64,000 nt of DNA from Metaphire vulgaris (GCA_018105865.1 CM030852.1:5668534-5732533); one strand, 5' to 3'. Shown: positions 44,000-57,468, counted from the first letter of the stretch. Notes: generated from the letters alone by a model not told the origin. Numbers and translations: made by a program.

Positions 44000-45051
44000 T
44001 TTAGTAATTCTTGTTTATGGTGGCTCAAAGTTTTACATTTTATTTGTAACTTTTGGCGATCAATTTGAGCCACCATAATCTACGGCTCCTACACTCTAGC
44101 ATTCATTCCAATCTTCTTCTATAGCGCCTCAACAGCGACAAGCCCCATATTGCCAACAAAACTAGTGCTTAGGCTGTATGCAAATTGAAGTACAATTTTT
44201 ACATTTTATTTATTCCATTCACGATGACTTTGAGAAACCATAATCGACGGTTCATGCACGCTAGCAACGACAGTCGACACCCAGCGATATAGCGAACATA
44301 GTCCACCGCACGCTTCTTCTATAGTGTCTCAACGGCGACAACCCCCTTATAGCCAAGAAATTGTCACCTAGACAGTCTTCATCATTGTCCTCATATGCAA
44401 AATTTCCGAAAGATGATGTTGATTCAAATGATTCCTTTGAAATGCACTCCGTGTCTGAAAACTGGCTTGAACCGAGTCAAGTACACAAATTACTGTAAAC
44501 TGTAGTACTGTACTTGAAGTCTGCAGTCCCGTCGGAACGAACTTTTAGCATGGGGTGCATTTTGTCGGACATTTTGTAAATTGATATGTTGTTAGCTGTT
44601 TCCCCTTATGAATCCGACGCAAGGGTTTAACTGCAGCTATAACTTTTGCTTCCAGAGAGCGCAGTGCACCTCTAAGTTTTTCCAGGGGGTGCAGTTGCAC
44701 CCCCTGCACCACAGATTACGACGGACCTCTAAGTCCGAATCTATTGATTTATTGAACCGTCTATCTACGAGTACTGAGTTTAAAAAGTAAATTAGTACCT
44801 TGAATATTTCGAGTTTTTCAACAGCTAAACACAAATCAGAACACTAGCGCAGTCTGGCGGTAACTTTACATGGCATTAACTGATAAGCCTAGAATTTAGA
44901 TACTTAAAAGCAACAGAAATGGATTGTTCTTTGTTTATTTCAAAAGTTTAATAATTTCTGAAATATTTCAAAAATTTCACAACCACAGGAAATATTTCAA
45001 ATTGAAATATTTCAAGCAACATCACTACACTTGACACATCCAAAAAGCGAG
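44000..45051. other. Intron sequence, nothing coding
   Basis: Near 44640-44710 are C/G-rich phrases (ccagggggtgcagttgcaccccctg) resembling the interior of the MITE at 45060, probably a relic. 'tcttctatagcgcctcaac' at ~44120 resembles LINE 3' UTRs. Confidence 0.4.
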
Positions 45052-45059
45052 CCGGTGAG

Positions 45060-45208
45060 CATGGGCGTCCGGAGTGGGGTCCAAGGGGGTGCAATTGCAC
45101 CCTCTGGAAAAATTGTGGAGTTATGAAAAAAGTAATATTACTTGTTTCTTTCGTCACCAAACCTTGTTATGTTATGCACCCCTGGAAAAATTTCTGCGGA
45201 CGCCCATG
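45060..45208. mobile_element. hAT-like MITE, CATGGGCGTCCGGAG family
   Basis: The ends CATGGGCGTCCGGAG and TGCGGACGCCCATG are flanked by CCGGTGAG (45052-45059) and CCAGTGAG (45209-45216). The interior shares 'aattgtggagttatgaaaa' with the element at 859-1049. Confidence 0.87.
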
Positions 45209-45216
45209 CCAGTGAG

Positions 45217-46849
<1,633 letters not shown>

Positions 46850-47150
46850 AATGACCAGCGTCTCATCAAAGTTTACACTAAAGTGGAGAGAAGAATGGAA
46901 AAAATCAATTGGACAGAGCATATCACAAACGAAAAGAAGTCGATGATAGACGAATAATTCTGGAAACAATAAGAATGCAGCACCAATGTATTAGTCATGT
47001 ATTAAGAGGAAATTCACTGATGAAAAAGATATTGGAATATCGGAATATGCCTCAAGGGACGCAATAGGCCTACCAAGAGACAATAAAAAAACCATGTTAA
47101 CTGTCCTCAAGGAAAAGCGCAGAACAGTGTCGAATGGCAAAGCTAGTAGC
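46850..47150 (+). mobile_element. RTE-like LINE 3' fragment (first half)
   Basis: A broken translation recalls the C-terminus of endonuclease/RT elements: 'MEKINWTEHITNEKKSM' (TNE block), then 'HVLRGNSLMKKILE'-like and 'RNRPTKRQ'-like (GRPR) pieces in different frames. It is interrupted by the MITE at 47151 and continues to about 47410. Confidence 0.6.
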
Positions 47151-47339
47151 CAGTGGCGGCTCCAGGATTTGGCAAGTGGGGGGCCGTTGGGGTGGCAACT
47201 TCTAATCATGGGGGCCAACCATTTGTTGTTTAATGTATGTAACATTAAGTATATGGTCCCAACTGGGGGGCCACTGGGGGGGCAGGCACTCAATAGAGGG
47301 CACGGGCCCCCCATGGCCCCCCCGGTGGAGCCGCCACTG
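47151..47339. mobile_element. hAT-like MITE, CAGTGGCGGCTCCA family, exact TSD
   Basis: The ends CAGTGGCGGCTCCAGG and GGTGGAGCCGCCACTG are flanked by exact CTAGTAGC (47143-47150, 47340-47347). It is the best-preserved copy of the family and is nested in a LINE fragment. Confidence 0.95.
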
Positions 47340-47817
47340 CTAGTAGCTACCAAATGACATTCACAACAATGCAAAGAATATGAAGACGCTAACATATAAC
47401 TCGCAGATAAGACAGACAGATCTGACATTTTCACGTAACAATTTCCTCGAATCTCAGATGGGTTATTTCGGTCGCCTATATACGGTTGATAGCAATTAAT
47501 TTTTCCCCTACTGTATTGCACCTGCAATATTCATTCATATGGTGCACATTTTTATGCATATAGTTATTTTAGTGCATTATATCTATAATGCACTATAGCA
47601 GTTAATTGTATAGAATCGCAGGCTTTCTCAGTAATTTACGACCTTAGGCCGCTGTCACAAGGCGTCCGATTCTGAAACGCACAGGAAAAATAGCCGACCA
47701 ATGTGAGCGCTAGATCTTCATCCGCAATTTAACAATCACGACAGCAAAGGCCTACACTCCCTACAGTCAACACGAGGACGTAGTTTCTTGGGAAGAATGG
47801 CGATGATGAAGATGACG

Positions 47818-47825
47818 AAGATAAA

Positions 47826-47879
<54 letters not shown>

Positions 47880-48095
47880 AATGACGACGACGATAACGAT
47901 GAAGAAGAAGATGAAAAAGAAGAAGAAAATGATGATGGTGGTGATGATCAGGTGACGACGACGATGGCAATGATGATGATGAAGATTATGAAGATGATGC
48001 TGATGATGATGACGACGATGATAATGATCATGATGACGAAGATGATGATGATGGTGATGGTGACGACGATGATGATGATCATAATGAAAATGACA
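47818..48095. repeat. (GAT)n-rich array in the bhlhe22 intron
   Basis: Pure GAT at ~47827-47878 is followed by imperfect GAT/GAC/GAA units to 48095. Minus-strand poly-His frames are artefacts. It lies 65 bp downstream of the predicted donor. Confidence 0.9.
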
Positions 48096-48160
48096 TCATC
48101 GATATAGCTTAAAGATTAATAATTTATGCAGTCAATTTTAAGGTCATTCATGTTTCTTAC

Positions 48161-48235
48161 CGTTGAGAAAATACAGATCCCGCGTCGATTGGTGCTCCGC
48201 TGAATTCGAATTCTATCGACGACGCAGATCTCTTT
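48161..48235 (-). other. Predicted non-coding first exon of the bhlhe22-like gene
   Basis: The exon would end at CTCAACG|GTAAGAAAC. It includes a perfect palindrome GAATTCGAATTC (48201-48213 region). The 5' limit is set loosely by the TATA-like motif just upstream. Confidence 0.4.
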
Positions 48236-48325
48236 TAAAAAGCAGACGACCAACGCGAACCTGGAAACACTTATCGCTCCGCTCCGCTCTGGAAGCGTTC
48301 ACTCCTGTGGCTCCGCCCCTTGGTC
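48232..48325 (-). promoter_or_regulatory. Promoter-like region of the bhlhe22-like gene
   Basis: On the minus strand there is a GC box GGGGCGGAGC (about 48311-48320) and, ~70 bases downstream, CTTTTTAAAAG (48232-48242) as a possible TATA-type element. GC content rises locally above the flanks. Assignment rests on position and motifs only. Confidence 0.4.
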
Positions 48326-48503
48326 TTGATTGACACATGCAGCGCTCACACTTAAAATATAGGCCTATTATTATAATAGATTAATGTGATTTCAATTGGC
48401 TTAGGAGGCTAAGTAAGCCTGTGTGAAAACCACTGTAGTAACTCTGCAGTAAATAACCTACTGTTTCTGCTCTCACTTCCACCTCGTCCAAACTGTTCCA
48501 TTT

Positions 48504-49333
48504 CAGAGACGTCATTTCACTGTTTTTCAGGGGGTGAAAGACAATTTCGACTAACAAGTCTGTGAAAACGTTGACGACCTTTTTTGCTTGTCAAGTCCTT
48601 ATGTGCGTTTACTTACTTCAGATTCGACACCAAGCCTTCCTTTACGGGGTTGATGACAGTGTTGTAATAAATACTTCACTGAAAGTATTTAAATACTCTC
48701 ATAAATACTTGGTTCTCAGGTAGTATTTAAATAGTATTTAAATACCCAAATACCAGGGTAAGTATTTAAATACTGGCAAATAAGGTTTAAATACTTTTAT
48801 AAATACTCGATACAGTAATGTATTTGACACGATTCGCCACAACCGTATTTTTGTGTAAAGAAATGTTTGTTAAAATTATATCTAACAATGTCAATGTAGA
48901 CGTACTTAACTGTTCAACTGTCTAAAACCATCAGTAAAGAAAATGTAAAAATGAACAGTCTATAAGAAACGATATAATTATGTGAAAATTGCAATAAATC
49001 CAAAGTATTTACATTTCTTAAATACATCTAAATACTCTATGGTATTTAAATACTATTTAAATACTTAATTCTGGATGAGTATTTAAATACTTTCTTAAAT
49101 ACTGGACAAAGTATTTAAATAGTATTTAAATACTGAAAGTATTTAAATACTTTACAACACTGGTTGATGACCTTTTTTATTTTTTTTTGCTTTTCAATCT
49201 TTTGTGCCTATTTAGCCGGTCAAGTTTTTAAATTTAAAAACTAGATAACACAAACATTGGAACATTGGTGAAAAAAATGTTGTCCTAAAAATCAGGGGGG
49301 CAACGGCCCCTCTGCCCCCCCAAGACGTTCCTG
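48504..49333. mobile_element. CAGAGACGTCATTT-family element carrying a nested MITE
   Basis: Its left ~150 bp and right ~170 bp match the 255-bp element at 39757-40011 (gacgtcatttcactgttttt; ttgacgaccttttttgcttg; aacacaaacattgg). The right end GACGTTCCTG is diverged and the outer flanks (TTCCATTT / TTCCTTTG) match poorly, so the limits are approximate. Confidence 0.6.
48657..49162. mobile_element. hAT-like MITE packed with GTATTTAAATAC palindromes, exact TSD
   Basis: The ends CAGTGTTGTAATAAATAC and GTATTTAAATACTTTACAAC+ACTG are flanked by exact GTTGATGA (48649-48656, 49163-49170). The interior carries many copies of (A)GTATTTAAATACT and variants, mostly in the outer ~120 bp of each side. Confidence 0.92.
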
Positions 49334-50425
49334 TTCCTTTGTCCACAAACCATTTCCTATAAGTTTTCTTTCTTGGTCCAACTCTCTGCTTGAACAATTT
49401 GTATTTGTGGCCTCTTGTGATGCTATAGTGTGCCAATGTACTGTAAAGAATCGATCGTTTGGCACATCTATTTTCTCGGTCATTATTTTGTATGTTTCTA
49501 TCTTCTTTCTAATGTTGTCAATTCACAATATTAAGGTATTTTCATGGCTTAAATTTTGGCATCCATTGATCGTCTTTGTAACTCGTTTTTGCACTTTTTC
49601 TAAAAGCTCTATATCTGTCTTTAGTCTTTACTATATGATATCAAATTAATTATCAATGCATGACAGTAACTGTACAGATAAAATTATTCTGAAAACGCCA
49701 TATGTGGACGGAAGTTGGATGAAAAAGTTGAGAAGTAAAAACGAAGGCGAGAAAGTGGGGGAGCATCCCGGACATGGCCGCCTAAAAATATTTAAAATGT
49801 ATCCAGGGGAGAGCTAAACACAATGGACACGGTTAATATTTTAGCAAGATTCTTGAATGCAAAAATTTGACAATTTTTAAAGTTTTCCAGAATTCCAGAC
49901 AAAATCCAAACTAAATCAGGCACTATTATACCTTGATTAAGTAGTGTTAGTTTGAAAAAAGTTAGTTACAACACAGATTTGCACTTTCCATATGGCAAGC
50001 GTCCCCTCTTGCCCCAATGTGTGGGCGCCCTTGGTGGGGGACAGTTTAACAAATGAGTAGAGATTTGAGAGAAAATCGGAGTTTAAAAGCCAGGGGATTC
50101 TGAGAAGGTAACGGAAACGATAATTACATGGATATTTCGAATATCTCTTCAGTTGAGGCACTCACTAGTATAATAGTATTACGCCAATGGCAAGTAACCT
50201 GATCGGAAATTCATTTTATGGAAGATGCGTTCAGTTTCAAAGCTCCACTTAACACACAAGAAGCAAATGTTTTCTTAATACTGTACAAAACGTCAAAACG
50301 GAAACTAAATAAGTCACGTTTCTCGCGTTAATACCACTTTATATACATACATGCACACATACATACTGTATATATATATATATATATACAGTATATGTAC
50401 GTACATTCATGCGCTGATTATTTAT
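49334..50425. other. No gene recognised
   Basis: Contains C-rich MITE-like debris near 50000 (ccccaatgtgtgggcgccc). A TA-rich inverted segment (50365-50400, tactgtatatat...tatatatacagta) is palindromic. Confidence 0.4.
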
Positions 50426-50433
50426 ATCGAGCC

Positions 50434-50576
50434 CAGTGTTGGAGTTGTGAAATTTGAGCTGGGGGGTTGAGGGCTGAAATTCAATGAATTATATATACTG
50501 CATGTACCAAATATGCGATTTTTGGGGGGTTGAAAAGATAGTTGGGGGGGTCAACTCCCCAACAACTCCAACACTG
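50434..50576. mobile_element. hAT-like MITE, CAGTGTTGGAGTTG family
   Basis: The ends CAGTGTTGGAGTTGTGAAAT and CAACAACTCCAACACTG are flanked by ATCGAGCC (50426-50433) and GTCGAGCC (50577-50584). Its 5' half is also found inside both Helitron copies at ~22738 and ~36637. Confidence 0.85.
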
Positions 50577-50879
50577 GTCGAGCCTATTCAACAAATGTTT
50601 ATACTGTATATGAGCGCATGTTTGTGCTGCGTTCGGATATCTAGAAATAAAGTGAAGGTTTAATATAGTCCTCAGTAGCATTTCTGTAACATAGGCATTG
50701 ATAGACTCAGCGACAGGTCCACACACTTCCAGTTTCTTCCGAAGTGACATTTCCGATGAAACCACCACATGCCAAACCATCTGTTAAGTGTACAGTGCAA
50801 AGAAACACAATGACAGACCACAATTCAGTTCGAACTCCCCTTAACCCTCACCCTTCTGTTTGCTGCAACCAACCTCAAA

Positions 50880-51075
50880 TATTTGCCCTTTTACGACGGG
50901 CAGGAGACAGACGGAACCCAGCTGGCAAATCCGCCGCCCGCTGACGCCACTCGATTGGTCTGAGGGCATAAGACACTTTGCAGTCCGGTCACTGAACCGT
51001 GAAGTCGTGATAGCCGGGCCGGTGAAGCGTGGAGCGGAAAAATCTCGAAAGCGAGAAGGTAAGCGGATTGTCTCT
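50880..51075 (+). other. GC-richer segment with a splice-donor-like end
   Basis: A moderately CpG-rich stretch ends CGAGAAG|GTAAGCGG at about 51058/51059. It could be a first exon of an unidentified transcript. Frames are short and unrecognised; very tentative. Confidence 0.2.
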
Positions 51076-51261
51076 TTGGCAGGAAATGACAGATGATCGA
51101 CCTCACTTTCTCCTTCTTGTCCTTCCTCTCCTCTCCCCCTCCTTCCTTTCCTCTCTGATGTGCGTCATAATCTGTCACCTTCTTTCCACCTCCTTAGGTC
51201 AAGATCTCAGTTGCCCTTCTGTCTTTGCAGATGGTCGCAGTAATCAACAGGTAAGTTACGA

Positions 51262-51266
<5 letters not shown>

Positions 51267-51334
<68 letters not shown>
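51267..51334. repeat. (TA)n microsatellite
   Basis: About 34 TA units. Confidence 0.96.
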
Positions 51335-51335
<1 letters not shown>

Positions 51336-51539
51336 GAGGTTGGACTGCCCTTTGTAAAGCAGTCCGGGAAATTCTGGCATTGGCGGTCTTACAAAATGGG
51401 AGGCCCCGGGCAAGTACAATGCGGAAACCCAGTTGCCAGCCGCAGGGCTGTCGAGAGAAATGTCGGGCCTCTGGGAAGAGTAGTCACGGGCTCCTTAGGA
51501 AGTTTGAAAACTGGAGATGACCCCTTTTGCTTGTACCAG

Positions 51540-51900
51540 ACTATTCGACTGAACAGGCGTTCGTTGCTCCGCCACCTATCGAAAGCCGAGCAACCTAGTG
51601 GCGCAAATGTAAAGCATATTAAATATAAATTTCCCGAGAAATTAATAAGCACTAAATTCAATCACTGGAATCAAAACAGGATTTAGTTAATTGCAGTTTT
51701 GATAAAGGAATGTAACTTAATTTTTGATTAATTAGAAGCCTTCAAATCAGTGATTTGCAATTTCGTCAAGTTCACACCTCTTTATACAGCAAAATTAGAA
51801 CGTACATACGAGAAATTCGCTTAACTCCCAAGTTTCTTCCCGGCATAATTTGCCTGGCCAAAATATGGTCTGGAGTAGCAAGGCGCAAAATGCTATGGCA
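51540..51900 (+). repeat. ~370-bp interspersed repeat, copy 1 of 3
   Basis: Shared with 60425-60790 and 63310-63660: GAACAGGCGTTC, CGCCACCTATCGA, then AT-rich sequence, TCAAGTTCACACC, and ...TTCGCTTAAC near the end. All three are in the same orientation. No frame is conserved; SINE or non-autonomous element. Confidence 0.75.
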
Positions 51901-52297
51901 CATATATTTCTGCATTAAATTAATTAAATGAAAATTTGAACACGTTTTGATAACCGCGGAGATTTGTATTGTATGCATTCATGTACATGTGCATGCATAA
52001 TATTTGTAATATGTGTATGCATGCAATTCGTATATGCACACAAGTGAAATAGCTGCACAAAGAGCACGAGGAAGACAAAGAATAAAATGTGAAAACTGGA
52101 GATGCCCTTTTTGTTTGTGTCAGACTGTTTTTCACGACGTTTGAGGAGTAAATCAAGTGTTAAAATGTGTTTTTAAAAAGCGGTGATGACCTTTGCTTTC
52201 TAAGTCAGACTTTTCTCTACGTTTAAATTTATTTTCTTAATATCTTGGCATTCTGCGGCCCATCGGGAATCTCCCGGTATCCCGCCGGCCCAGTCAA

Positions 52298-52298
52298 G

Positions 52299-52356
<58 letters not shown>
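52298..52356. repeat. (TA)n microsatellite
   Basis: About 29 TA units directly left of the fold-back element. Confidence 0.96.
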
Positions 52357-52357
<1 letters not shown>

Positions 52358-52375
52358 TGTACTCAAAAACCAAAG

Positions 52376-52750
52376 AAAAATTATTTCTGTCAGAACTTCT
52401 TCAAAATACCACCAAATTTAATTAAATTTTTGTAGTTGGATGGCAAAATAGATGAAATTCTATGGCATTAATACATTTCTGAAAATTGTTAAGATTGGTG
52501 CTCGAAATGTCTAATTTTTAGGTGGACGCTGTCTTGCAAGACAACGTCCACCTAAAATTGGACATTTTCCATGGAAAACGAGTAGAACTGTATCCTTTCA
52601 GATATTCTCTTATCGTAAACCCTTTATCAAACTCTTATCTTCATTTTAAAACACCGTTTTTATTCAACATTTATGCAGCTGAAAATAGCGACGATTTTCT
52701 AACGTTTTTCATCTTAAATAATTAAATTTGGCAGTGTTTTGACAGAAACA
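52376..52750. mobile_element. Fold-back element with a 61-bp central palindrome
   Basis: The outer arms AAAATTATTTCTGTCAGAAC (left) and TTTTGACAGAAACAATTTTA (right) are inverted matches that extend to CCAAATTTAATTA. At the centre, 52506-52566 is a near-perfect hairpin around GTCTTG|CAAGAC with stem AGGTGGACG / CGTCCACCT. The middle parts of the arms are only weakly complementary. Confidence 0.75.
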
Positions 52751-52762
52751 ATTTTACTGGAT

Positions 52763-52765
<3 letters not shown>

Positions 52766-52838
<73 letters not shown>
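52766..52838. repeat. (GA)n microsatellite
   Basis: About 36 GA units. Confidence 0.96.
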
Positions 52839-52840
<2 letters not shown>

Positions 52841-53028
52841 AGAATGAAAATATGTTAAATAAGACAACATATATAGAAATAAAGAGTGAAAGAGCTTTAG
52901 TTTATTAAGGCGAATAGGCGAATAGTGGACTATACATGAGGCAAAGAAACGAAGCTGTTGAGATCTTCTGTGTAAATAAATTGAATGACGACTTTTTCAC
53001 TCTGCAGAGAACAACATATTGTTTCGTT

Positions 53029-53200
53029 ATGGCTGTAACAACCTAGCCTCACTGCCCTTCGGATGTTGACTATTACCTGGCTGATCTCATACCTTTCCTG
53101 TGGCTATTTTAAGAGAGGCTGAGCGCCTAAGAATAAGCAGCTACTGTTGTGCTACTTTCCAGGGCGCTATATAAATCCACGAGATTATACTTACTCGCTT
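53029..53200 (+). mobile_element. LINE 3' end, (TTAC)n-tail family
   Basis: Matches 37390-37565: GGCTGTAACAACCTAGCCTC, TTAAGAGAGGCTGAGCGCCT, GGGCGCTATATAAATCCACG, GATTATACTTACTCGCTTA. Confidence 0.85.
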
Positions 53201-53656
53201 ATGGTTCAACGCTTGATCAGAAGAAAACGTCTTTCTGACTGTCCTTTGCAGTTGACATAATCGTGTGAAAATGAGATGCGTTCTATTCAGTTCATTAGCA
53301 TTTGAGTGCCAACAGTTTTTTAACAGACGCATTCTACAGTACTGGCAAGTTTATCGCCTCTTGGAAGAAGATATTTAAATCTGCCCTTGTGAAAATGAAA
53401 GATGGAAGGAAAACTGAGGGAAGCACATAACAAAAGAAATTAGTGTAAAAGAAGAAACCGACGGCTGAGATATGCCATTAATATGAACGATTTTCTGGTT
53501 ATTTTTTTACAACTAAGTAAGATTGCATACCCTACCTGGTTATGCTATGTGCCTTTTCATTGTCTTTGTCTGGTTTCAGATAGGCCTATATTAATTTTAA
53601 GTAAGTATCATTAACTTAATAATTTTATGTGACTAAGTATCAAATTTATTCCAATA

Positions 53657-55508
53657 CTAGGTGTTTACCCGTCAAAAATGACGGGGGAGATTGGCTGTTT
53701 TACCACCCGATTTTGCGCAAATGCAATAGCATTTTATGACGGGGGGAGATTGGCTGTTTTACCACCCGATTTTGCGCAATTAATTGCCCTTAACTCGCCG
53801 CCTTTTCCTTCAACCGAGTTAACGCCCATTCGCGGGAATTTTCTGAAACTTGATAGTCAACGTAAGTGTAATGATTTGGCAGTGTCGAACGACATGCAGT
53901 GCTTGATTCTCTTGTTTGCTGTGCTGCTTTTCACCCCGAGCAACAGCCTGCTCCTCATTCTCACTTGATTGTCGAAAAGCTCGTGAACGCTGGACTTTTT
54001 TTGTTTTGCACGGACGGTTAGAAAGAGGAATAAAAAATCTAAACAATGGTGCAAATCTCATCTTCTTAGCTCTTATATAGCCCGAGATGTAGCAAATTCC
54101 AAAAAAAATTGGAAACTTTCTCAGAATTCAAAACTTTCACGAAATTCACCGATAATACTTATGTTCAAACATCGGGGTCATCGGGTTAGAACTGATAGAT
54201 CTTTGCCAAATGTCAACCGATTTTCAAAATTTTTGGTTTATTTTGTTCCTCTGACATCCCTTTACAACTTTGCCGCTGACCAAAGTGGGGTTACCGCTGA
54301 AAATATTTTGCTAGCGGGCTTTACAAAAATTTTGGGGGAGAGGGTGATATTTTAGGCCGTAAAGTGGACTCTACACCCATATTTTTTTGTTTTGCACGGA
54401 CGGTTAGAAAGAGAAATAAACAATCTAAACAATGGTGCAAACCTCATCTTTTTAGCTCCAATATAGCCTGAGATATAACAAATTTAATACGTTACAGCAA
54501 TCATTTCTGAAGAACGCTTTTCCAAAAATTAAATCCCCAGTACGGTGACAGCGTCTGAAAATTTAATCCACACTTGAGGGGTAAAATTTAAAAAAATAGG
54601 GTTTGAGGTTAGGAAAGAGTAAATATATATAATAACGGGGGCAGGGCATTGGGAGAGGAAGGGAGATTTGGGAGGAGGAAAGTGGGTTGTACGGGTTTTC
54701 GGAGCAGCGTTGTGTAGGTTTGGAAACGGGGTTTGGGGCCGGTGGGGTAGGGCGGAGCGCTGATGGGTTGGGGCCTGGGCGATTGGGAGAGGGATGGGTA
54801 CTTGGAAGGGGATAAGGAGAGGGAAGGGGAACGGGGTTTAGGGCCGGGGCGGGAATGGGTTGGGGCTGGAATGGGTTGGGCCCGAGGCGATTGGGAGAGG
54901 GATGGGGAGAGGAAAAGAGATGGGGAGAGGGAAGAGAAACGGGGTTTGGGGCCGGGGCCGGAATGTGTTGGGGCCGGGGTGATTGGGAGAGGGATGAGGA
55001 GAGGGAAAGAGATGAGGAGAGGAAAGGGGGACAGGGGTTTGGGGCCTGGGCCGGAATGGGTTGGGGCCGGGGCGATTGGGAGAGGGATGGGGAGAGGGAA
55101 AAGGGTTGGGGAGACGGAAGGGGAACGGGGGTTTGGGGGGGGGCGATTGGGAGAGGGATGGGAGAGGGATGGGAGAGGGAAAAGGGTTGGGGAGACGGAA
55201 GGGGAACGGGAGTTTGGGGGGATTGATTGAAAGGGGATGGGGAGAGGGAAGGAGATGGGGATAGGGAAGGAAAAGGGGATTTGGGGCCAGGGCGGAAATG
55301 GGTTGGGCCTGGGCGATTGGGAGAGGGATTGGGTGAGGGAAGTAAGGACGGGGGTTTAAGCTGCAATTAAGGCGCTTCGTTAAACGCTCCGTTTTGATTA
55401 AACAATATTTGGTTGTCAATGACAACAGCGTCTTGCAATACCCGCCGTGTTGCGGACGGACAGACGCGACAGACGCGACAGACGGACATCGAGAATTATA
55501 TAATAAGA
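53657..55508 (-). mobile_element. Non-autonomous Helitron-like element, inverted third copy
   Basis: On the minus strand it begins A|TCTTATTATATAATTCTC and ends with the hairpin CCCGTCA...TGACGGG, TAAACAC, CTAG followed by T, matching the CTRR rule with a different last base from 35450-37052. The C-rich minisatellite is expanded (54640-55360 on the plus strand as G-rich units), giving long Pro- or Gly-rich artefact frames. Subterminal TTGCGCAAAATCGGG units are duplicated. It is flanked by non-repetitive DNA, so the ends are well defined. Confidence 0.8.
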
Positions 55509-55643
55509 TGTTTAATATTCTATTAGTGTTTAATACAGTGTACTTCTTGTTAGTACATTAATCTTCAACCATATAATAATAATTTCTACATGATCTTTTT
55601 GCTTATGTTTAACATTTTATGATGTTTTGATTTGAAAATAAAC

Positions 55644-55735
55644 TTCTTCTTCTCCTTTTCTTCTTCTTCTTCTTCTTCTTCTTCTTCTTCTTCTTCTTCT
55701 TCTTCTTCTTCTTCTACTACTACTACTACTACTAC

Positions 55736-55767
<32 letters not shown>

Positions 55768-55781
55768 CTTCTTCTTCTTCT
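55644..55781. repeat. (TTC)n-(TAC)n-(TTC)n compound microsatellite
   Basis: TTC arrays bracket about eight TAC units. Confidence 0.96.
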
Positions 55782-55979
55782 AGTCAAACAAGGAATTGCG
55801 CAGATGCAGTGATTAGGTTTGTCATAAGATTCTGTATAAATTCCACCAATTGTAACAGATGCTGAGCAATATGATCGTCAACATCATTCACAGATATTCT
55901 ATTCCGTGTAGAATCTTGGGAGTTACCGTTGCCAGAAGCCGCGGCAATTAAATTGCCAATTTAAAGCATTTGGCTCATC

Positions 55980-56836
55980 TCGTTTGCGGGAATCGAATTC
56001 CCATCCGGGGCCCCTTTGCCCTTTCGCCCATTAGGTCTCAATCGCAGGCTGCGTCACGTGACCGCGAGGTCCCATATCGTGATATCTCGCCCGACCGCCG
56101 AGACCGCCCGGCCGAGGACAGACTCATCGGACCGTGTGTCGGCCGGCGGCGGCGGCGGCGACCGATCCCGCGCCTCTGACACCTCCGTCCCTCGTCGTCC
56201 GCCTCTTATCTGGCGCCACTCACGCCTCGCGCTCAAATTACTCGTCACTCGCGAGTCTCGCCAGACGACGTTAGTTTCGGCGGCGGCGGCGAATGACGAG
56301 GGAAATGACCGCAAAAGACGACCGACTGACTGACTATTAGAACCACTCTCGCTCGTTCCGACCACTTATCAGCAGAGGGCGGGAGGGAGGGAGTGAGTGA
56401 GAGGGAGGCCGAGCGGGGTCGGGGTCGGGGAGGAAAAAAACGGCAAGCCGCGCTGGGCAGCCGGCCGGCCGGACGGGCGCCCGCTCGAGAGAAACGATGC
56501 CAAATGGCGAAAGTTGGCGAATATATTTCCAAAGCGGTCGTCGGTTGAAAGGAGAAAAACCGTCTCCCGACTGCGACACGATACGAACAAATGCGCCACC
56601 AAACGACCAGAACAGGAAAACAAACAGACGACGAACCACGCTTAAGACAACGTCAACGATTTAGGATCACGTTCGACACGCAACTGTATACATACATAAT
56701 TATATGTATATATATATATATAATTATATATATATATAGAGTATATATAGTATATAAAGTATATATATATATATATGGTATATATAATATATATAGTGTA
56801 TATATATAGTATATAGAGAATATATATAGAAACAGA

Positions 56837-56867
<31 letters not shown>

Positions 56868-57200
56868 AATTGTCTGCCAACTGCCCGCTGTTTGCACGTC
56901 ACACAAACCAAAAATGGCGTCTGTTGGTCGAGCGATCAGTGGATGGCGGCGCCCTCTGTCGGTCGGGGGGACCGTCAAGGCGCGTCACACGGTACCTAGA
57001 TTAAGAGGCACCGTGTGTCACGCCCACCCCGCCCCCTTACTCCCAGATGGACCGTCTTCCATTCTATTTCCCCACGGAGGGGTGGGGTGGGGTGGTCGTT
57101 TCCGTCGAGAACTGAGCGGCCCGCGTCGCTACCGCGTCCCGTGTCTTGTTAGCTCTTCTCGGAAGCAGAGACGAGAAAGGCTTTCCTGCAAATTAAGTTA
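55980..57200. promoter_or_regulatory. CpG-island-like block, candidate promoter of an unidentified gene
   Basis: CpG-dense DNA contrasts with the AT-rich surroundings. It contains GTCACGTGAC (56053-56062, E-box palindrome), GGC-repeat stretches, and ATGGCG motifs with YY1-like context (AAAAATGGCGTC at 56911; GGATGGCGGCGCC near 56941). A 95-codon frame starts at ATG 56914 in good Kozak context, but its product is unrecognised. A TA-rich repeat at 56700-56866 splits the block. No exon can be assigned with confidence. Confidence 0.4.
56700..56866. repeat. Imperfect (TA)n / TATAG-rich tract
   Basis: Irregular TATATAT/TATAG/AGTATA units inside the CpG-rich block. Confidence 0.9.
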
Positions 57201-57314
57201 ATGCTTATGCCCTTCCTCCACCGCACCCTCGTATATCGTATCATCCTACCTCGTGCCTAGTTGGCCGAATGGTTGCCTATTTCCAACATCATGGGGGCAT
57301 GGTCTAATAGAGAC

Positions 57315-57315
<1 letters not shown>

Positions 57316-57393
<78 letters not shown>

Positions 57394-57468
57394 GGGAGAG
57401 AGAGGGAGAGAGAGGGAGAGAGAGAGTGAGAGAGAGTGAGAGAGAGAGTGTGTGTGTGTGTGAGAGAG
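57316..57468. repeat. (GA)n microsatellite with (TG)n tail
   Basis: Long GA run, then GGGAGA variants, then GTGTGTGTG. Confidence 0.95.

Noticed and set aside
47767..47970. Histidine-rich frame on the minus strand
   Set aside because: Antisense of the GAT repeat in the bhlhe22 intron.
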